Shown: positions 44,838-54,160, counted from the stretch's first letter. The stretch: 64,000 bases of DNA from Paraburkholderia graminis C4D1M (GCF_000172415.1 NZ_ABLD01000013.1:102842-166841), one strand, 5' to 3'. Notes: generated from the letters alone by a model not told the origin. A program made the numbers and translations.

Positions 44838-46274
44838 ATGAGCGCATCCATTCGCAGGCGGCTCATGCTGCTCGTGCTCGGCAGCATCGCGGCGGTCTGG
44901 GCGATTGCGCTTGCGTCGAGTTATCGTCAGGCCACGCAGGAAGTCGGCGAATGGGAAGAAGCGCGCCTCGCGGAAGTCGCGCAGATTCTCGCGCTTCTCG
45001 ATCAGGCCAACCTCGCCACGCTTGCCAACGCGCACATCGACGTGCGCGAGGAAGAAAGAGGCGGCGCGACCAGTGCGAGCGAGAACGACGACGACGACTC
45101 GCTGCCGCGCGACGCGCTGTTTCAGGTGCGCACGCGCGACGGCGACGTGATTGCCGGCAGCCCTGCCCTGCGCGCGCTCGGTGCATGGGACCTGCCGCTG
45201 CCGGCGGTCACGGGCACGCAAGACGTCGTGCTAGGCGGTCAGACGTATCACTCGTTCACGCTGCGCGGCACGGCGCTGGGCCACACGGTACGCGTATTCG
45301 AGCAGGCCAATACGCGCAGCGATCTGGTCAGCGGAGTGGCGAGCCGTATCGCGCGCCCTGCCCTGATTGCGCTGCCGGTCCTCGCGTTGCTCGTGTGGTT
45401 CAGCATCGGCTGGAGCCTTGCGCCGCTGCGCGTGCTGTCGGATGCAATCCGCTCGCGACATATCAACCGCCTCGAGCCTGTCGAAATCGGCGACGCGCCG
45501 ACCGAGGTGCGGCCGCTCGTCGACGCGCTCAATCTACTGCTCTCGCGTCTGCACCATTCGCTCGAACGTGAACGCGCGTTTACCGCCGACGCCGCTCACG
45601 AACTGAAGACGCCGCTGGCCGCCATCAAGGTTCAGGCACAGGTTGCGCTCGCCGAGCCCGACCCGGCGCGGCAGCGACTCGCGATGGAGCGCGTCGTGCA
45701 AGGCGTGGATCGCAGTGCGCGGCTCGCCGAGCAATTGCTGCTGCTCGCACGTCTGGACATGCATGAAAAGCTGTCGAAGGCACCGCTCGCGCCTGGGTCG
45801 CTCGCGAAGCATGCCGTGCTGGCCAACGCCGGCAACCTGCAGCAAAAAAACATGCGCGCGATGCTCGACTGCGACATGCAGGCCAAGATCGATGCGGAGC
45901 CCGTGCTGATCGGTATCCTGTTCGACAATTTGCTGGACAACGCGATCAAGTACGGAAGCGAGGACGGCAACATCGAAATTTCGGTCAGGAGCGCGACCGA
46001 GCCGCTCGATAATCGCGTTGTCGTGACCGTGCGCGACGACGGCCCCGGTGTGGCCTCGGCAGATGTCGCGCGTCTGACCAGCCGGTTTTTTCGCGCCACC
46101 GGCAACCAGGCGACCGGCAGCGGTCTTGGCCTTTCGATTGTCGCGCGCATCGCGGAACACTTTGGCGCAACCGTGCGCTTCGGGCCCGGCCTCGAGAGCC
46201 GCGGACTCGCCGTGGAAGTATCGTTTCCCGCCTCTGGCGCCGCGCCTGATGAGCGACTGAAGGCCGCGGCCTAG
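44838..46274 (+). CDS. Sensor histidine kinase (QseC/PmrB-like), second copy
   Basis: A 478-residue membrane kinase: N-terminal helix (about 9-27), periplasmic domain with acidic groups EEE (71-73) and DDDD (84-87), second helix (about 173-195), HAMP-like linker, H-box AAHELKTPL with His254, and ATPase motifs DNLLDNAIKY, DDGPG and GSGLGLSI. It is a paralogue of the kinase at 5501, and both carry acidic clusters in the sensing domain. Its stop overlaps the stop of convergent hpnL in CTAG. Confidence 0.93.
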   Translation: MSASIRRRLMLLVLGSIAAVWAIALASSYRQATQEVGEWEEARLAEVAQILALLDQANLATLANAHIDVREEERGGATSASENDDDDSLPRDALFQVRTRDGDVIAGSPALRALGAWDLPLPAVTGTQDVVLGGQTYHSFTLRGTALGHTVRVFEQANTRSDLVSGVASRIARPALIALPVLALLVWFSIGWSLAPLRVLSDAIRSRHINRLEPVEIGDAPTEVRPLVDALNLLLSRLHHSLERERAFTADAAHELKTPLAAIKVQAQVALAEPDPARQRLAMERVVQGVDRSARLAEQLLLLARLDMHEKLSKAPLAPGSLAKHAVLANAGNLQQKNMRAMLDCDMQAKIDAEPVLIGILFDNLLDNAIKYGSEDGNIEISVRSATEPLDNRVVVTVRDDGPGVASADVARLTSRFFRATGNQATGSGLGLSIVARIAEHFGATVRFGPGLESRGLAVEVSFPASGAAPDERLKAAA

Positions 46275-47326
46275 CGGTGGTTCGTATCGCAGGCGACGCT
46301 CGTAGTGCTGCGCGATGTCGGGCGTTGCGGGTTCTGCTGCGCCTGAGGGCGCACCGGCGCGCGGTTCGCGCCTTCCGCGAACTGCCATGCAATCAGCCCT
46401 GGCACGAACATCAGCAGATCGCGAATGCGGCGCGCGCCCGCAAGCGCGAGACAGGTCGACGGATCGAGCCCCAGTGCACTGCCGATCAATATAAAACCGC
46501 CCTCCTGCACGCCGAGGCCGCCCGGCACGAAGAAAGCCGCGCTGCTGATCGCCTGGATCAACGACTCGATCACGACGGCTTCAACCAGCGTGACTTGCGC
46601 GCCGAGAAAATACAGCGCGAGCCAGATTTCCAGCGACGTCAGCAGGCACTGCAGCGGCTGCCAGAAGAACAGATAGCGCAGCACGACGGCGCGACGCCGC
46701 CAGATCAGCTTGATCGCCAGATCGATTTGCGCGGACTGTCCAACGAGTGCGGCGAGCTTGCCGCTCGTGAGGTGATTGAGCGCGCGGGTCATGCGTTCGA
46801 ACGGACTAGCGTGCTGCACAAGCGCGAACAAAACGAGAAGCGGCGTCAGCACGACCACGCCCCAGGCAAGTTGCCCAGCGAGCCGCAGCGTGCCCGAATG
46901 CGCGTGCACAAACAGAAAACCAATGCCGACCATCGTGAACAGCAACTGGCTGATCACCGTCAACTGCATATCGGCGATGATGCTCGCCACCGCCGTGGAA
47001 GGCCGCACGCCCCAGCGCCTGAGCATGCGGAACGACACGACCTCTCCGCCGATGCGCGCGACCGGCAGCATGCTATTGACCGATTCGCGCACCCACACGA
47101 GATGCAGCATGTCGAGCACGCGCGGCCGGTTCGCGCCGCGAATCAGCGAGCGCCAGTCGCACGCATTGGCGAGCATCGGCAGGACATGTGCGAGTGCCGC
47201 GAGCACAAGCCCCGCGCCCGCGGCGCGCAGCGCGCCGAGCACCGCGACCGGGTTGTCCCGCCATACGAGCCACAGCGACGCCGCCAGTCCGGCGAGTGCG
47301 GCCACGCGCCCGAGATGCTTCATCAT
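46271..47326 (-). CDS. hpnL: HpnL-like membrane protein (LPG synthase TM family)
   Basis: A 351-residue membrane protein with about eight helices of the lysylphosphatidylglycerol-synthase/flippase family. Visible are RGANRPRVLDMLHLVWVRES, LPVARIGGEVVSFRML and the family motif FFVPGGLGVQEGGFILIG. HpnL is thought to move hopanoids or related lipids across the membrane; this is known from family context. It is the third gene of hpnJ-hpnI-hpnL, with GGGAG before its ATG. Confidence 0.88.
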   Translation of the reverse strand: MMKHLGRVAALAGLAASLWLVWRDNPVAVLGALRAAGAGLVLAALAHVLPMLANACDWRSLIRGANRPRVLDMLHLVWVRESVNSMLPVARIGGEVVSFRMLRRWGVRPSTAVASIIADMQLTVISQLLFTMVGIGFLFVHAHSGTLRLAGQLAWGVVVLTPLLVLFALVQHASPFERMTRALNHLTSGKLAALVGQSAQIDLAIKLIWRRRAVVLRYLFFWQPLQCLLTSLEIWLALYFLGAQVTLVEAVVIESLIQAISSAAFFVPGGLGVQEGGFILIGSALGLDPSTCLALAGARRIRDLLMFVPGLIAWQFAEGANRAPVRPQAQQNPQRPTSRSTTSVACDTNHR

Positions 47327-47423
47327 GCTGCTCCCTTTCGCGCGTTCGTTGCGCGACGGGCTTGCCGTTCATCGCGCCATTCGGAACACGTGCGCATCAT
47401 CCTCGCCTAAACTCCTCTCGTCG

Positions 47424-48596
47424 TCATTCGTCCTGCGCGGCCGACAGCAGGCCGTCGCCATCGACCTCGAAGCTGAACCCGCGCCAGACCACCCGCGAAC
47501 TCCAGAAACTGGCGACAAAGATCGCGAACGACACGATATCCCATATCGGCAGCATCCAGGCGCCGCCATGCGCCTGCCGCAATGCGCGATCCGCGCTCAC
47601 CTTCAGTGCGAAACGCACGGACAGCGCCAGCGCCGCGATTAGCCAGGCCCACGGCGCGTCGCTCGACAAGCCGACCGCGAGCAAGGCCAACGGCAGCGGA
47701 TGCATCAACGCAGAGCCAACATGACCTGTCGGATCGACGCTGCGAATCGTCCGGCTCCAGCGCAACTCATGCGCAAACAACTGCGCCGCGCTCGCCTCCG
47801 CGCAAGCGTGCGAAATGGCAAGCGGCGGAATCGCCACTGTCTCGCCGATGGCGCGCACTGCCTCGCCTATCGCGTGGTCTTCGGCAAGATGACGCACGAA
47901 GGGCAGAAAGCCGCCGATCTTCTCCAGCGTGCCGCGCCGCATTGCAATGGTCTGTCCAAAGCACGGCCGCGCCAGACCGAGCGCAAGACCGGTGACGACG
48001 CCGGGCAGAAACTGATAGTGCGTCGCGGTCGCGGACAGGCGAGGCCAGAAACCGGGATCGGGCTGCGCCCGATACACGCAGGTCACGAGTCCCACGCCGG
48101 GCTTCTCCAGTTCACCGACGATATGGCGCAAATAGTCGGGCCCGACGCCAACGTCGCTATCGGCGAACACGAGCAGGTCGTGCCGCGCGTGCGGCATCAT
48201 ATTGATGATGTTGCTGATCTTGCGATTGGGGCCATAGAGACGTGCGTCCACGATCACGGTGATGTCCGCTTGCGGATGCAGGCGCTTGAGGTTTTCGACG
48301 GCTTGCAATGCGGGGTCCGCCGGGTCATGCACGCCGAACAGAAACTGCACCGGGCCCGGATAGTTCTGCTCGCAGAAACTCGACAGATTGCTAAGCAGCG
48401 CCCACTCGCTGCCGTGCAGCGGCTTCACCACTGTCACCGGCGGAAAGCTGGCGGGCTCCGTTACAGGCCGCGCGAAAAACCGCCCGATCAGCACGCTCGC
48501 AATCGTCGTGTAGCCGATGCCGAACAGTGCGCATGCAGCGCAGAGATAAGCGCACGCATGAACGAAAACCGTGGCGGCCCAATGCGCGCCGTTCAC
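47424..48596 (-). CDS. hpnI: Hopanoid glycosyltransferase HpnI, short form
   Basis: A 390-residue family 2 glycosyltransferase starting at GTG 48596, which overlaps the hpnJ stop (GTGA) and has GAGG upstream. Motifs are VTVVKPLHGSEWALLSNLS, VFADSDVGVGPDYLRHI, LAEDHAIGEAVRAIG and ELRWSRTIRSVDPTG. Its size is the usual one for HpnI. The cluster thus has two HpnI paralogues, one linked to hpnJ and one to hpnK; they may glycosylate different hopanoids or sugars. Confidence 0.9.
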   Translation of the reverse strand: MNGAHWAATVFVHACAYLCAACALFGIGYTTIASVLIGRFFARPVTEPASFPPVTVVKPLHGSEWALLSNLSSFCEQNYPGPVQFLFGVHDPADPALQAVENLKRLHPQADITVIVDARLYGPNRKISNIINMMPHARHDLLVFADSDVGVGPDYLRHIVGELEKPGVGLVTCVYRAQPDPGFWPRLSATATHYQFLPGVVTGLALGLARPCFGQTIAMRRGTLEKIGGFLPFVRHLAEDHAIGEAVRAIGETVAIPPLAISHACAEASAAQLFAHELRWSRTIRSVDPTGHVGSALMHPLPLALLAVGLSSDAPWAWLIAALALSVRFALKVSADRALRQAHGGAWMLPIWDIVSFAIFVASFWSSRVVWRGFSFEVDGDGLLSAAQDE

Positions 48597-50014
48597 GCCT
48601 CGTGTGCGCGCAGAAAGCGGAAGAACTCGACGCCTTCGCGCAAGCGCCGTTTCATCATGTCCCAACTGGTCAGCATCTCGCGCACGATTTCCCAGATTTT
48701 CGACGGACGAAAATAGAAGCGCTTGTAGAAGTTTTCCAGCTGGTGATAAATCTCCTCGCGCGACAGATGCGGATAGCCGATGGCCGCAAGTTGCACGCCT
48801 TCCTTGCTCACGAGGTTGATCACCTTGTTCTCTTCGAGCCAGCCGTTTTCGACCGCCTGGTCGTAGAGCCGCGTGCCCGGATACGGCGCCGCGAGCGACA
48901 CCTGAATCGTGTGCGGATTGATCTCTTTCGCGTAGTCGATGGTCTTCTGAATGGTCTGCTGCGTTTCTCCGGGCAAGCCGAGAATGAAGGTGCCGTGAAT
49001 CTTGATGCCGAGCTTGCGGCAGTCGTCGCTGAAACGCCGCGCGATGTCGGTGCGCAATCCCTTCCTGATGTTCAGCAGGATCTGATCGTCGCCGGACTCG
49101 TAGCCGACCAGCAGCAAACGCAGGCCGTTTTCCTTCATGATTTTCAGCGTGGAATACGGCACGTTCGCTTTCGCGTTGCACGACCACGTCACGCCGAGCT
49201 TGCCGAGACCGCGGGCGATTTCCTCGACTCGCGGCTTGAAGTCGGTGAAGGTGTCGTCGTCGAACATGATCTCCTTAACTTCGGGCATGTTGTCGCGAAT
49301 CCACTTCACTTCAGCCAGCACGTTCTCGACCGAACGCGTGCGATAACGGTGTCCGCCCACGGTCTGCGGCCACAGACAGAACGTGCATTTTGAGCGGCAG
49401 CCGCGTCCTGTATAAATCGACACGTAAGGATGCTTCAGATAGCCGATGAAGTAGTTGTCGATCTTCAGATCGCGCTTGTAGACGGGCGCGACGAACGGCA
49501 ACTCGTCCATGTTCTCGAGGATCGGGCGCGCTGCGTTGTGCTCGATCGAGCCGTCGGCGGCGCGATAGCTGAGGCCCAGAATCTGCGCGAACGGTTTGCC
49601 CGCGGCCACTTCCTGGCAGGTGAAGTCGAATTCCTCGCGGCAGACGAAGTCGATCGCCTCGCTCGCTGTCAGCGAATTGTGCGGGTCCACGGCCACCTTC
49701 GCGCCGACCATGCCGATCACAAGCGACGGCTTGCGCTTCTTGAGGTCTTCGGCGAAGAGCGCGTCAGTGGGAAACGACGGCGTGCTCGTATGAATGACGA
49801 CCAGATCGTAGTGCTGCGCGATGTCGAGCGTTGCGTCGACGGACAGGCCGTCGGCGGGTGCATCGAGCACGCGGCTGTCGGGCACGAGCGCGGCGGGTTG
49901 CGCAAGCCAGGTCGGATACCAGAACGAGCGGACTTCGCGCTTCGCCTGATAACGCGAGCCGGCGCCGCCATCGAAGCCGTCATACGACGGCGCCTGCAAG
50001 AACAGAGTTTTCAT
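48593..50014 (-). CDS. hpnJ: Hopanoid radical SAM protein HpnJ
   Basis: A 473-residue B12-binding radical SAM enzyme. The N-terminal part is cobalamin-binding-like (YDLVVIHTSTPSFPTDALF); the radical SAM cluster is GRGCRSKCTFC, followed by FDDDTFTD and GTFILGLPGET. HpnJ contracts the glucosamine ring to the cyclitol ether of composite hopanoids. ATG 50014 has GGAG before it. A PmrA-like box identical to that of the nearby regulator lies 117 bases upstream. Confidence 0.93.
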   Translation of the reverse strand: MKTLFLQAPSYDGFDGGAGSRYQAKREVRSFWYPTWLAQPAALVPDSRVLDAPADGLSVDATLDIAQHYDLVVIHTSTPSFPTDALFAEDLKKRKPSLVIGMVGAKVAVDPHNSLTASEAIDFVCREEFDFTCQEVAAGKPFAQILGLSYRAADGSIEHNAARPILENMDELPFVAPVYKRDLKIDNYFIGYLKHPYVSIYTGRGCRSKCTFCLWPQTVGGHRYRTRSVENVLAEVKWIRDNMPEVKEIMFDDDTFTDFKPRVEEIARGLGKLGVTWSCNAKANVPYSTLKIMKENGLRLLLVGYESGDDQILLNIRKGLRTDIARRFSDDCRKLGIKIHGTFILGLPGETQQTIQKTIDYAKEINPHTIQVSLAAPYPGTRLYDQAVENGWLEENKVINLVSKEGVQLAAIGYPHLSREEIYHQLENFYKRFYFRPSKIWEIVREMLTSWDMMKRRLREGVEFFRFLRAHEA

Positions 50015-50130
50015 GGACGCTCCAGCAAGCCTGAAAGGACGCTTTCGGTTTTCTGTCGGGAGCCTGTCGGAACTGGAACTCGGGGATAGCGAGCGCGACG
50101 GCAGACTCGCGCAGATAGTACGGAGCAAAC

Positions 50131-50147
50131 CTGAAGGAAACCTTAAG
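50131..50147. promoter_or_regulatory. PmrA/QseB-like operator, copy 3 (hpnJ)
   Basis: CTGAAGGAAACCTTAAG, the same 17 bases as at 44050-44066. It is in the hpnJ upstream region, on the side expected for control of hpnJ-hpnI-hpnL. Confidence 0.65.
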
Positions 50148-50310
50148 CGAAACGGCGCGCGCGAGCTGCCTGGATACGGTCAGCGTCCCGGAAGACACAG
50201 CAATCTGTGTCCTCGCGAGCTCGCGTGCATTGGTTACCGACAGCCCATTCGGCGAGTGTCATCGAGCAGGCCCCCGTGACGCTCCCGGCAAGCGCAGTCG
50301 ATAGGATGGC

Positions 50311-50690
50311 TTAGTTTTGGGTCCCGCCCCCGGCAACGCCCATGATTAGGCAAAAATTCCGCACCAGACCGTCGTTAGTACCGAGTACTGCGGCGCGCAG
50401 ATCGTCGCCGGACGATACGCCCGGCGCCACGACTCTGCTTCGGCAGTCTCCACGCCTACGGTTGCTTCTGGCCCGCCATCGTTTGCCACCCACCCTTGAG
50501 CTTGTCTGCCAGATCTTCGCGTGCTTTCATTGCGAGGCAGCTAATTCGCCAAAGGTCCCTTTTCTTTCGGAGTCCGCTTCGATTCGCGCGAGCGTCTTGC
50601 AAATGGCCACGCCATGCAGTTCGTCGGCGAGGCTGGTCCGACGGCGCTCCAGTTTTTGCCCTTGATGCCATAGCCCGGGGGTTCGGTCGA
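50311..50690 (-). pseudogene. Remnant of a rubrerythrin-VIT1/CCC1 metal transporter
   Basis: On the minus strand one frame reads SLADELHGVAICKTLARIEA then an in-frame stop near 50527, as in the rubrerythrin-like N-terminal domain; in a second frame the end reads RAAVLGTNDGLVRNFCLIMG and VAGGGTQN, the conserved first helix of VIT1/CCC1 transporters. The rest of the membrane domain is missing. It is a truncated, frameshifted remnant of a gene for an iron/manganese transporter. Confidence 0.65.
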
Positions 50691-51377
50691 CATTCAAACG
50701 TACACCTCCGTCCGGCACTTCGCACCGGTAACCCTACGTCCTCTGGAGCGGTTGTCGAAACACTCCAGTTCGATTGCGGGCTGGTGCGGCCATTGTTGCC
50801 TCGGTCCTGACGGTTTGAGTGTCAGCTACATGCTGTTCGACCATATGAATCCGGTGCTCGTCGTGCAGAGGGAGATGTACGGTAACACCTGGCATACGGC
50901 AGGTGTCACCGCGCATTGCGCTCGCTCCTCCGCTCGCGTTTTGCAATTTCAGACGCGGGTAGACAGCGGTCCGCTATCTGCAGCACACAGTACTGATATG
51001 TGAGGCCGTACCCTAGTTCGTGCTTCGCCTCTCTTAAGGCGACGGTGACTGCCCCAGTGCAACGTACGTACGAGAAAAAGTTCTTTCTCGTTCATCGCCA
51101 CGCTCGAAGCTGCGAACATAGACTCAAGGTAATTTGCGCCGGCACATCTTGTTACATGGACGAGCGTACGCCACGCGAGATGACGGCATTAAAGCGGCTG
51201 ACGTTAGCGCGCATTGCCACTTTCCCAAGGCCCCGGTAAAGTTGCGGACTGTATCTGCGATCGAGGCTTGTCGGTCTGCGTGCCTTCCCCGATGTAACTG
51301 CGACGGGTCCGTGCAGGCACCTGTGAGTATCAGGTCGACCACCACCGTCAATTTCACGCTTCCTGGACATCGCCGAC
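50691..51377. other. Region without a recognisable gene
   Basis: Frames are short, and base use is less GC-rich than in the neighbouring genes. I see no family similarity. Lying between a transporter remnant and other damaged genes, it is probably decayed DNA. Confidence 0.4.
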
Positions 51378-51746
51378 ATGAAGTACGCTGCTGCACTGAT
51401 CGCTCTTTTTGCCTGGGTAGGAGTGACGGTCGGTGCGCCGCTGAGCACATGTAGCAACGCGCGGGCGACCGCATTCGTCGTTGCCGTCGCCACCAGCGAT
51501 TTGCGCAGTGCACGGCAGGGTGGCCAACACGTATTCGCTTACACGCCTGAAGAGACCGAAGCAACGCTGTCTTCCGCCATAAGAGACTGGCTGACCAAAG
51601 GCGACAGGCGCGGCATGCGGCTTGCACTCGCGGACCAGCAAACGATCTTCGCGTTTCATTGGGCGGCGTTACAGATGCCAGGGACTCACAGTGCTTTGCT
51701 GTTATCGATAGTGATGGGTGTCAGGAAGACCTCGACTACTGGCTGA
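51378..51746 (+). CDS. Hypothetical exported protein, possibly frameshifted
   Basis: A 122-residue frame that begins with a likely signal peptide (MKYAAALIALFAWVGVTVGA) and continues with DLRSARQGGQHVFAYTPEET. Near 51680 the plausible protein may pass into another frame, which reads VIDSDGCQEDLDYWLTRVRN and then GDSQFISAYRQSQ up to 51850. I know no family for either part. The ribosome binding site is weak. Confidence 0.4.
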   Translation: MKYAAALIALFAWVGVTVGAPLSTCSNARATAFVVAVATSDLRSARQGGQHVFAYTPEETEATLSSAIRDWLTKGDRRGMRLALADQQTIFAFHWAALQMPGTHSALLLSIVMGVRKTSTTG

Positions 51747-51941
51747 CACGAGTGAGGAACGGTGATTCGCAATTCATCTCTGCGTACCGACAGTCGCAGA
51801 TGAGGCTGGGTCTGCCCCCACTCGTCACTCGCAATGGTAAAGGGCTATAAAGCCGTAGGTTGCCCCCGACAGCCGTCAGAATCGCCTTCAGTACCACCAA
51901 CGAACTAACGTGACGCGGCACATTCCTGGTACTCCGAATCT

Positions 51942-51999
51942 AGTAAGCTGTTGATTCTCGATAGTAGCGAGTCAACCTGCAGGTAATCTTAAGCAGAAC
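51942..51999 (+). repeat. Decayed copy of the regulator promoter
   Basis: Starts AGTAAGCTGTTGAT and carries CGATAGTAGCGA and a box ending CTTAAGCAGA in the same order as 44015-44072. No regulator gene follows; instead a universal stress remnant does. Confidence 0.65.
51977..51993. promoter_or_regulatory. PmrA/QseB-like operator, decayed copy
   Basis: CTGCAGGTAATCTTAAG keeps the CTTAAG half but has lost the second half. It is probably not functional. Confidence 0.35.
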
Positions 52000-52022
52000 G
52001 CGGTCGAAGACCGCCCGATTGA

Positions 52023-52478
52023 ATGTACGACCCTTTCTTCACGTCTGCCAGGGATCTCAGAACGATTCCGGTCGCCGTCAACGGCAGCGGATGTTCGTCG
52101 CGTGCGCTGGCGCGCGGCTCGGGCGCAACACTGCGGCCTTTCGTCGCAGACCTGCCGTTGCAGACCTACGACGTACCCGGTTACGACCCGACATATCTTC
52201 GCGTTTGTCGAGGGAAGCAGGCGACGTGCTCGTCGACGCAACGGCACAGATGGCGACGGGCGTGGAAGGACTGCCGTGCGTCGCAGAAACGCAGCTGGCT
52301 GTCAACGACTCGCATCGCATCCAGTTTGCAGTGCAGGAGCTCGCCCCCGATCTCGTGATGACGGGCACTGACGGCGGGCGGGGCGAGCAGCGGCTTATGC
52401 ACGGGAGCGTCACCGAACATTGTCCGCAAATTGCCATCTGGCCAGTGTTGCTGACTGTAGCGCGTTGCGCGGTGCCCG
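52023..52478 (+). pseudogene. Remnant of a universal stress protein
   Basis: One frame reads VAVNGSGCSSRALARGSGAT and YDVPGYDPTYLR; after a frame change the other reads DVLVDATAQMATGVEG, LAPDLVMTGTDGGRGEQRLM and IAIWPVLLTV. Aligned with the intact protein at 39338 it lacks an N-terminal stretch of about 14 residues and has one frame change. The order universal stress remnant, then kinase, mirrors 39338-41190. Confidence 0.75.
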
Positions 52479-52813
52479 CGAGCGTTGCGCAGGCCATCAG
52501 CGGAACTGTCACCGAACCGCCGGGCGCCGCAACGGTTTGCGAACGCGTCTTGACGACGGCTTGCTTCGTGCCCCCGCGCGCGCCCGACAGCAGACATGGA
52601 CTTCTGCCAAGACGTGAGGGCGACACTGGCATGAAGCCGGCGTTTCGCGCACAATAATACAAACACGCGCACGGCGCACATGTTGCGCGGCACGCCGCCG
52701 GCCAGCGGCGATGCAGACCGAATTTGCCCACATTTGAAACACTGGCCACCCGCGAACGCATGGCATCGTACCGCACACTGATCCTTGTCCGCAGTCATTT
52801 CAAGGAGACACAC

Positions 52814-54160
52814 ATGCCCCCCAGCGGTAAGACGCCCACGCCGCCAGACTTTGTATCGAAAGAGCGGTCAAACGGCATCACCTCGCGGCCTGAATTTGCG
52901 GCGGCAGCGGTTTTCGTAGGGGCGCTGGCCGCCATGCTCCTGGCGCGCCAGTGGCTTGATCCCGTATTGTTCGTCTGCGTTGCCGCTGCCCTGTTTTTGA
53001 GCACGAGCGCATTCATGCTCGCGCGCGCAGGTCGCGAAACGTCTGCCGCGCACACCGAGGCAAGCGCCGCCATCACTCAGTCCGACGCGAACGAAGCGCG
53101 CATGATGGCGATCATCCGCTCTTCGATGGAGGCGATCATTACCATTGACGAACAGCAGCGCGTCGTGCTCTTCAATCCGATGGCCGAACAGATTTTCGGC
53201 TGGTCCGCGATGGACGCGATCGGCGCCCCGCTCACCCGCTTCATTCCTGAACGATTCCGCGCGGCTCACGCACGGCATGTCGAACAGTTCGGCGTGACCG
53301 GCGTCTCGGACCGGCAGATGGGCCGGCAGCGCGTACTCTCAGGCTTGCGCGCAAACGGCGAGGAGTTCCCGATCGAGGCGTCCATCTCGCAGATCAGGGA
53401 TGGCGAAACGCGGCTCTACACCGTCATGCTGCGCGACGTGACCGAACGGGTCAGAGCGGAGCAAGCCCAGCAGCAGGCGCGCGAGGAGCTACGCGAACTG
53501 TCGGCCAATCTGCAGAGGATCCGTGAAGACGAGAAGACGCGCATCGCACGCGAACTGCACGACGACCTCGGCCAGCAGCTGACCGCCCTGAAAATGGACA
53601 TCTCGTCGGTTGAAGAAGCGCTTAACGGATCCGCAAGCGAGCTGGTGCGCGACCATTTGCAGGGCATGCGCCGTCTTATCGACGCGACCGTGGCGTCGGT
53701 TCGCCGCATTGCCGCCGATCTGCGGCCGGTGATGCTCGACGACCTCGGACTTATCCCCGCGGTCGAATGGCTCGCGAACGACTTCACGAACCGCTATGGC
53801 ATCGACGTCGAGCGCGACATCGAAACCGGCGACGCACGTTTCAGCCCCGCAGGAGCAACCGCGCTATTCCGTATCGTGCAGGAAGCGCTGACCAACGTTG
53901 CGCGCCATGCCGACGCCACGCTCGTCACACTCAGCCTGCGCGCCGGCGACAAGGGTGTCGTGCTGCGCATCGCCGACAATGGCCACGGCATGTATCGTAA
54001 CCGCGAACCGGCCGGCAAGTCGTTCGGTCTGCTGGGCATTCGCGAACGCGCCCATATGCTCGGCGGCGCCGTCGACATTCAAACCGGACAAGGCAACGGC
54101 TTTGCGTTGCGCGTCACTATTCCAGCGGAGGCGGTGCAGATGCAGGAGTCGCAACCATGA
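52814..54160 (+). CDS. Membrane PAS histidine kinase (HisKA_3)
   Basis: A 448-residue sensor. Two N-terminal membrane helices (about 28-45 and 50-68) anchor it; a PAS domain follows (about 100-215, IRSSMEAIITIDEQQRVVLF and NPMAEQIFGWSAMDAIGAPL), then the HisKA_3 phosphoacceptor in RIARELHDDLGQQLTALKMD and the ATPase domain (IADNGHGMY, LLGIRERAH). AAGGAG stands before ATG 52814. Its stop overlaps the NarL-type regulator start, making a two-component operon. Confidence 0.92.
   Translation: MPPSGKTPTPPDFVSKERSNGITSRPEFAAAAVFVGALAAMLLARQWLDPVLFVCVAAALFLSTSAFMLARAGRETSAAHTEASAAITQSDANEARMMAIIRSSMEAIITIDEQQRVVLFNPMAEQIFGWSAMDAIGAPLTRFIPERFRAAHARHVEQFGVTGVSDRQMGRQRVLSGLRANGEEFPIEASISQIRDGETRLYTVMLRDVTERVRAEQAQQQAREELRELSANLQRIREDEKTRIARELHDDLGQQLTALKMDISSVEEALNGSASELVRDHLQGMRRLIDATVASVRRIAADLRPVMLDDLGLIPAVEWLANDFTNRYGIDVERDIETGDARFSPAGATALFRIVQEALTNVARHADATLVTLSLRAGDKGVVLRIADNGHGMYRNREPAGKSFGLLGIRERAHMLGGAVDIQTGQGNGFALRVTIPAEAVQMQESQP

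Noticed and set aside
48597..49187. Upstream extension of the short HpnI
   Set aside because: It overlaps hpnJ in another frame; GTG 48596 in the hpnJ stop is the natural start.
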